From: Aureimonas jatrophae
GTDB lineage: Bacteria > Pseudomonadota > Alphaproteobacteria > Rhizobiales > Rhizobiaceae
Direction: 5' to 3'
DNA: 64,000 bases
Assembly (NCBI RefSeq): GCF_900104035.1
Contig: NZ_FNIT01000002.1
Span: 62,001-126,000, forward strand
Below the pieces are notes generated by a model that was not told the origin of the DNA, ran no database searches, and saw only the letters and a list, made by a program, of their open reading frames with translations. The translations under genes and the position numbers were made by a program. Numbering within the stretch: the stretch's first letter is position 1; each line of letters begins with the position of its first letter. Below, piece after piece: positions 59,040-64,000 of the stretch.

Positions 59040-59552
59040 ATGCTGTCGCTCCAACAGGACCTCGACGTCCTTTACGCCTCCGAGTCCGCCATCCACGCCG
59101 CCGCGATCGAGAGTATCGCGGCCGAGGCCTTCGGGCCGGGCCGCTTCGTGCGCGCGGCCGAACGCGTGCGCGAGCAGCAGCCGCACGACCCGTCGCTGTC
59201 GCTGGTCGCGTTCCTGCACGGGGACGTGGTGGGCTCGGTCCGCCAAACGCGGGTGCGGATCGGCGAGACGCCGGTTCTGATGCTCGGACCGCTCGCGGTG
59301 CGCCCCTTGTTCAAGAAACGCGGCATCGGACGCGAGCTCATGGCGCGCGCCGCCCGGCGAGCCGCGGAAGCGGGCGAGCGGGCGATCTTCCTGGTGGGTG
59401 ACCGGGCCTACTACGAGCCGCTCGGCTACCGGCCTCTTCCGGTCGGCAGCGTGCGCATGCCCGGTCCCGTCGACGAGCGGCGCATCCTCGGCCTGGAACT
59501 CGTTCCCGGCGCGCTGCAGGGCGCGAGCGGCGCGGTGCTGCCGCGCCGCTGA
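59040..59552 (+). CDS. GNAT-family N-acetyltransferase
   Basis: 170 residues. The acetyl-CoA-binding motif A is MLGPLAVRPLFKKRGIGREL, followed by MARAARRAAEAGERAIFLVG and YYEPLGYRPLP. This arrangement matches the YhbS-type group of GNAT enzymes. Acceptor unknown. It converges on the large membrane protein gene ending at 59560. Confidence 0.9.
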   Translation: MLSLQQDLDVLYASESAIHAAAIESIAAEAFGPGRFVRAAERVREQQPHDPSLSLVAFLHGDVVGSVRQTRVRIGETPVLMLGPLAVRPLFKKRGIGRELMARAARRAAEAGERAIFLVGDRAYYEPLGYRPLPVGSVRMPGPVDERRILGLELVPGALQGASGAVLPRR

Positions 59553-59559
59553 GGCCGCG

Positions 59560-61635
59560 TCATCGTCCCTCGCGGTACCACGTCGCCGAGAGCGCCAGCA
59601 GAAGGACGGCAAGGCCTAGGAAGCCCGCGAAGAGCGGCGTGCGGTCGACGCCCCGCAGAACCGTCTCCTCGGTCGTGCGAAGGCCGATCCAGTCGCGGCC
59701 CTCGGCATCGGCGCGGGCGCCCACCGGAACGATGCGAGGGAGCTCCAGGCCTCCCGACGCCGTTGCAAGGCGCCGCACCGAGCCGCCCGTGCTTTCCGCG
59801 ATCGGTTCGAGCTTGGTCGTGGTGGAGATCGCCTCGCGATACTCGCGCGGGTTCACCGGGCCGACATTGGCGAGCGCGCGCAGCTCGCCGTTCGCAACCT
59901 GATAAAGGCCGAGCTCGTCGGCGGCTAGCGAGCCACGCCATTCGCCGGGCTCGCCCTGCGCGAGGGCCAGGGGCACGGCGCGCCCGGTCGGCGTCACCAC
60001 GGTCGCGGGCCCCGGATCGTCGCCGATCGTGCGGCGCACGACGGTCAGCTGGCCGTCCGCGCCTTCGGCGTCGAGCGCTTCCTCCTCGAGTTCAGGCTCC
60101 TTCATCAGCCAGTGGGCCAGGCGGCGGAACAGGGGCACGTGCGGGCCGCCGCCCTCGAAGCCGCGCGACCAGAGCCAGCCCTGGTCCGACAGGAGCAGCG
60201 CGACGCGTCCCTCGCCGGCGCGGTTGAGCACGAGAAGCGGCTTGCCGTCCGGGCCCGTCATCACGGTCTCGCCGCGCGGGCTGTCGATGTCGACCGATCG
60301 GAACCAGGGGCTCCAGGCAGGCGGCGAGGCGTTGGAACCCGGCAGGTCGCGCGTGACGGGGTGCTTGCGGCCGAGCTCGGAGAGCGTCGGGCGGAAGGCC
60401 CGCTGGTCCACCGCACCGGTCGGCATGGCGGGCAGAACGGCGGCGAGCGGCGAGTTGGCGACCGAGTCCGGCCCCGCGAACTCCGGTCCGCTCGCGATCA
60501 GCATCGCCCCGCCGTTCTCCACGTATTGCGCGATGTAGTCGTAGTAGAGCGTCGGCAGGACGCCGCGCCGCTGGTAGCGGTCGAAGATGATGAGGTCGAA
60601 GTCGTCGATCTTCTCGACGAAGAGCTCGCGCGTCGGAAAGGCGATCAGCGACAGCTCGTTGATCGGCGTGCCGTCCTGCTTCTCGGGCGGGCGCAGGATC
60701 GTGAAATGGACGAGATCCACCGCCGCGTCGGACTTCAGGAGGTTGCGCCACGTGCGCTCGCCCGCGTGCGGCTCGCCCGACACAAGAAGCACGCGCAGGT
60801 TTTCGCGGATGCCGTCGATGACGGCGATGGCGCGGTTGTTGACGGGCGTGATCTCGCCGTTCGCCACGGCCGCCGCCATCTCCACGATGTTCTTGCCGGC
60901 GCGCGGCAGGGTGACCGAGATCGCGGTCTCGCGCCCCGGCACCGCCTGGAGGCGCTGGATCAGGTCGCCGTTCAGGAAGACCTGCACGTCGACCGGGTTG
61001 GCGGACGCGCGGGGACCTTCCTCCACGACGCGGAACGACAGCGATTGCGGCTGGTCCACGAGGCCGAAGCGCGGCGCGGTCACGACATCGAGCCGCCGGT
61101 CGAACTCGTCCGCCCGGCCCGTCACGAGCGCGTGGACGGGCGCCTGGAAGCCGATCACGGCGGCGTTGTCCGGAATGTCGTGCACCTGTCCGTCGGTGAC
61201 CATGACGGCGCCCGCCACCCGGGCCGGCGCGACGTCGCGCAGCGCGCCCTGGAGCGCACCGAACAGCGCGGTGGTCGCATCGCCCTCGCCGGCGGAGCGC
61301 GCCTCGACGGTGCGCACCTCGAACTCCGGGTGCGCCGCCAGCGACGTGCGCAGCGCCTCGGCGGCCTCGTCGGTCTGCGCCGTGCGGTCGCCGATCGACT
61401 GGCTCTGCGAGCGGTCGACGACGAGCGCGACGACGCTTTTGAGCGGATCGCGCTCCTCGCGCAGCACCACGGGGTTGAGAAGCGCCAGCAGGAGAGCGCA
61501 GATCGCGCCGACGCGCACCAGGCTGCCGCGCAGGCGCGAGACCACGAGAGCCAGCGCCAGCAGCACCGCCGGAACCGCGAGAAGCGCGATCACGGTCCAG
61601 GAAAAGAAGGGCGAGAAGCTCACGGACCAGGTCAT
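59560..61635 (-). CDS. Large membrane protein with vWA-like and amidotransferase-like domains
   Basis: 691 residues. Two N-terminal membrane helices (FFSWTVIALLAVPAVLLALA; VGAICALLLALLNPVVL) precede a von Willebrand A-like region (SVVALVVDRSQSQSIGD; AGAVMVTDGQVHDIPD). A class-I glutamine-amidotransferase-like region follows near residues 280-480 (NLRVLLVSGEPHAGERTWRN; YIAQYVENGGAMLIASGPEF). One membrane helix closes the protein (LFAGFLGLAVLLLALSATWY). It sits 10 bases downstream of the DUF4159 gene, the usual pairing in MoxR/DUF58/BatA clusters of alphaproteobacteria, thought to act in envelope assembly or stress. Confidence 0.82.
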   Translation of the reverse strand: MTWSVSFSPFFSWTVIALLAVPAVLLALALVVSRLRGSLVRVGAICALLLALLNPVVLREERDPLKSVVALVVDRSQSQSIGDRTAQTDEAAEALRTSLAAHPEFEVRTVEARSAGEGDATTALFGALQGALRDVAPARVAGAVMVTDGQVHDIPDNAAVIGFQAPVHALVTGRADEFDRRLDVVTAPRFGLVDQPQSLSFRVVEEGPRASANPVDVQVFLNGDLIQRLQAVPGRETAISVTLPRAGKNIVEMAAAVANGEITPVNNRAIAVIDGIRENLRVLLVSGEPHAGERTWRNLLKSDAAVDLVHFTILRPPEKQDGTPINELSLIAFPTRELFVEKIDDFDLIIFDRYQRRGVLPTLYYDYIAQYVENGGAMLIASGPEFAGPDSVANSPLAAVLPAMPTGAVDQRAFRPTLSELGRKHPVTRDLPGSNASPPAWSPWFRSVDIDSPRGETVMTGPDGKPLLVLNRAGEGRVALLLSDQGWLWSRGFEGGGPHVPLFRRLAHWLMKEPELEEEALDAEGADGQLTVVRRTIGDDPGPATVVTPTGRAVPLALAQGEPGEWRGSLAADELGLYQVANGELRALANVGPVNPREYREAISTTTKLEPIAESTGGSVRRLATASGGLELPRIVPVGARADAEGRDWIGLRTTEETVLRGVDRTPLFAGFLGLAVLLLALSATWYREGR

Positions 61636-61645
61636 CGGGCGATCC

Positions 61646-64000
61646 TCACTGTCCCAGCCGTTCCAGCAGGGCGGGCACGTGAACCTGGTCGGCCTTGTAG
61701 TTGCCGGTGAGCACGTACATCACGATGTTGACGCCCGCCCGGTAGCTCCACTCGCGCTGCGACGGGTCGGCGGAATCGGTCGGGAAGACGAAGAGACCGG
61801 TATCGTCCACCGCCCAGGCCGAGGCGAAGTCGTTGGACGTGATCATGATCGATGAGACGCCGTCGCCCGCGCTGGCCGGCCGCGCCTCGGCGTCGGCCTG
61901 CCGCTGCAGCGACTCCACCCAGAGGTCCGAGCCGGAATGGCGGCCCGGAAACGAGTCCATGATGTAGAAGGCCTTGGTCAGCACGTGGTCGCGCGGCACG
62001 GGCTCGAGCGGCGGGATGTCGAGATCGGCGAGAATGTCGCGCAGGCGTCGCTGGCCAGCCGAGACCGTGGTGCCCGCGAGGTCGCCCATCGCATCGCCCT
62101 CGACGTCGAAGAGCACCGTGCCGCCGCCCTTCATGTAGGCATCGACCCGGCTGATCGCCTCCGGGCTCGGCATGGGCGCCGAGGCGTGAACCGGCCAGTA
62201 GAGGATGGGATAGAAGGACAGCTCGTCGCGCGCGATGTCGACCGCTGCCGGCTCGCCGGGCTCCAGCGCCGTCTTCGAGGCGATGTACTGCGACAGGCCC
62301 GACAGACCCTGGCGCGAGATGCGATCGGTCGCCTCCTCGCCGGTCTCGACATAGGCGAGGTGGGTCGTCTCGGTCGCGCGGATCGCGGCCTCGGCGTCGA
62401 TGCCCTCCAGCCCCCGCGTCGCCGCGCCCGGATCGGCAGCCGTGGGGGGCGCGGGCGGAGCCTGCGCTAGGACGCTGCCCGCGTGAAGAACGAGAACCGC
62501 GGCCAGAAGGACGGTCGGCAGGGCGGTGGCCGCGCCGCCGCGCCGCAGCCGCGCGCGGAGGCGGCCCGCGCCCCCGTTCATCCAGAGAAGCGCCAGAGCG
62601 TCGAGCGCGAAGAGGAGGATCGCGCCCGCAAACAGCCAGGGCGTGAGGTCGGTGGCGTCGCCGAGGCCATAGGCCCGCTCCGTGAGCGGGACGCCGAGGT
62701 CGAGCGGGGGGAGGGGACGAAGCACGGCATCCGACGCCAGAAGGTTCAGGGCGCTGTAGCCGTCCGCCGTGCCGTAGAGGCCGGGCGGGTTCTCGAGGCT
62801 GGCGGCGGGCGCGGGCGCGCCGGCCGCGATCTCGATCGGACGCACCTCCGGTCCGGGCGCGACGAGCCGGCCCGTGCCGTCCATGACGCGGTAGGGGGGT
62901 AGGGTCTGGGGCGCATCGCCCGAGGCACCGACGCCGCCGCGCGACAGGGTCACGACGCGGCGAAGCATGTCCACGAAGGCACCGGAGATCGGCAGGTTCG
63001 ACCAGGTCGCCTCGGCCGTGGTGTGGAAGAGGACGATCGTGCCGGCGCCACGCGCGGCGGCGGTGACGATCGGCGTACCGTCGGCAAGGCTCGCCCATGT
63101 GCGCGAGGCCAGCTCCGCCGAGGGCTCGGCGAGGATCTGGCGCGACACGGTCACGTCGGCTGGCACGGCGATGCCGGCAAAGGGCGTTCCCGCCGTCATG
63201 GGCGCGAGGCGCTGCGGCTCCGACCAAGAGAGGGCGCCGCCGAGCTGCCGTTCGCCGCCGCGCAGGCGAACGGGCACCAGCGTGTCTTCGGCCGTCGAGG
63301 CGGCCAGGCGCGGGCCGGCAAAGCGCACCAGCGTGCCGCCGTTCTCGACAAAGGTGTCGAGCGCCTCGGTCGCGGCCTCCGGCATGACGCCGATATCGGC
63401 GAGCACGATGATCGACGGGCGCTCCGCGACGAGTTGCGGGATGGCGGTGGCTAAGTCCGCGCTCTGGGCGCGCGCGAGATCGGCATAGGGCTCGAGCGCG
63501 CGGGTGATGTAGTAGAGCGGCGACAGGAGCGGCTGCGCGATGTCGGCCGCCTCGCCGGACACGAGCCCGACCTTGCGGCGGCGGAAGCTGTCGTCGACGA
63601 GCCGCACGCCCGCCGCGTTGCCCAGACCCTCCCGCTCGATCCGCGCGATGTCGTTGCGCAACTCCACGGGAACCGCGAACCGCGCCTCGCCCGCGGTGGA
63701 TCCGGCGGCGAAGACGAGATCCGCGCGGCCGATCTCGCGCTCCTGCCGGTCGAGCGCGCGCAGGGGTACGCTGAGCGGGGCCGCAACCGAACCCTCCGGC
63801 CGGATGCCCGAGACGGTGAGCGCCTCCGTGCCGTTCGCGGCCGCGGTCAATCCGACGGTGCTCTCCAGCCCGGCCCGGTAGAGAAGGGCGCCCGTCAGGT
63901 TCAAGGACCGCAACCGCTCCGTGGCGGCGGCGGTGTCGCTGGTGTCGAGCCCGTCGGTAAGGAGCGCGAGGCTCGCGCCCTCCAAGGCCGGCAGGGCGGC
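61646..64000 (-). CDS. BatA/DUF4159-domain membrane protein (5' end outside window)
   Basis: At least 784 residues; the frame is open to the window edge, so the N-terminal part (normally a BatA membrane and vWA domain) is missing or cut. Visible parts are vWA-like sequence (GASLALLTDGLDTSDTAAA), an amidotransferase-like section (SIIVLADIGVMPEAATEALD), membrane helices near residue 470-540 (LTPWLFAGAILLFALDALAL; LPTVLLAAVLVLHAGSVLA), then a C-terminal DUF4159 domain (HLAYVETGEEATDRISRQGL; GGTVLFDVEGDAMGDLAG; DLWVESLQ). It is coupled to the gene downstream. Function is inferred only from cluster type. Confidence 0.85.
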   Translation of the reverse strand, partial: AALPALEGASLALLTDGLDTSDTAAATERLRSLNLTGALLYRAGLESTVGLTAAANGTEALTVSGIRPEGSVAAPLSVPLRALDRQEREIGRADLVFAAGSTAGEARFAVPVELRNDIARIEREGLGNAAGVRLVDDSFRRRKVGLVSGEAADIAQPLLSPLYYITRALEPYADLARAQSADLATAIPQLVAERPSIIVLADIGVMPEAATEALDTFVENGGTLVRFAGPRLAASTAEDTLVPVRLRGGERQLGGALSWSEPQRLAPMTAGTPFAGIAVPADVTVSRQILAEPSAELASRTWASLADGTPIVTAAARGAGTIVLFHTTAEATWSNLPISGAFVDMLRRVVTLSRGGVGASGDAPQTLPPYRVMDGTGRLVAPGPEVRPIEIAAGAPAPAASLENPPGLYGTADGYSALNLLASDAVLRPLPPLDLGVPLTERAYGLGDATDLTPWLFAGAILLFALDALALLWMNGGAGRLRARLRRGGAATALPTVLLAAVLVLHAGSVLAQAPPAPPTAADPGAATRGLEGIDAEAAIRATETTHLAYVETGEEATDRISRQGLSGLSQYIASKTALEPGEPAAVDIARDELSFYPILYWPVHASAPMPSPEAISRVDAYMKGGGTVLFDVEGDAMGDLAGTTVSAGQRRLRDILADLDIPPLEPVPRDHVLTKAFYIMDSFPGRHSGSDLWVESLQRQADAEARPASAGDGVSSIMITSNDFASAWAVDDTGLFVFPTDSADPSQREWSYRAGVNIVMYVLTGNYKADQVHVPALLERLGQ

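Overview
The window looks like chromosome of a high-GC alphaproteobacterium, most likely Hyphomicrobiales (Rhizobiales). The clearest markers are a nepR-ecfG/phyR general-stress locus, a fused trpE(G) behind a Trp-codon leader, a leuA gene behind a Leu-codon leader, and a putA without its own DNA-binding domain beside a divergent Lrp-type regulator. I would not name a genus.

Layout. (1) 1-4.3 kb: a less GC-rich, accessory-looking segment with a truncated epoxide hydrolase, a DMT-type transporter divergent from a LysR regulator, two unrecognised genes and a dispersed intergenic repeat. (2) About 4.31-18.865 kb: a 14.5-kb tract of extreme strand asymmetry. In hand-counted samples the plus strand is about 45% C, 31% A, 22% G and only about 2% T, so overall GC stays near that of the flanks. 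Its long reading frames are by-products of missing stop codons. Eroded remains of ordinary genes can still be read on the minus strand: a PAS-GGDEF-EAL protein, a TRAP transporter (dctM and dctQ, possibly dctP) and the last 57% of a LysR regulator whose first 129 codons, outside the tract, are normal. The tract therefore overwrote resident genes by base substitution, with little or no insertion or deletion. This is the outstanding feature of the window. (3) 19.3-26.1 kb: an RND efflux pair, a triple PRC-barrel secreted protein and a DUF1328 peptide with an EcfG-type promoter. (4) 26.3-35.8 kb: lipid kinase, small envelope/stress proteins, the nepR-ecfG/phyR/HWE-kinase cluster, small lipoproteins, a HugZ-like protein and Mrp. 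(5) 35.9-41.3 kb: a dppABCDF-type peptide ABC transporter. (6) 41.3-54.1 kb: putR/putA, fhs, a GST, trpL-trpE(G), a CDF exporter, two related small secreted proteins and leuL-leuA. (7) 54.4-64 kb: assorted housekeeping genes, ending in two large membrane proteins of a BatA/DUF4159-type cluster, the last cut by the window edge.

How the genes work together. PhyR, NepR and EcfG form the partner-switch of the general stress response; the neighbouring HWE kinase and the DUF1328 gene carry GGAAC-N16/17-CGTT promoters and so probably belong to its regulon. trpE(G) and leuA appear to be controlled by ribosome-mediated attenuation. The hypermutated tract has inactivated a probable LysR-controlled TRAP uptake locus and a c-di-GMP enzyme. 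No reverse transcriptase, deaminase or polymerase gene that could explain it is present here. No tRNA, rRNA or CRISPR array was seen.
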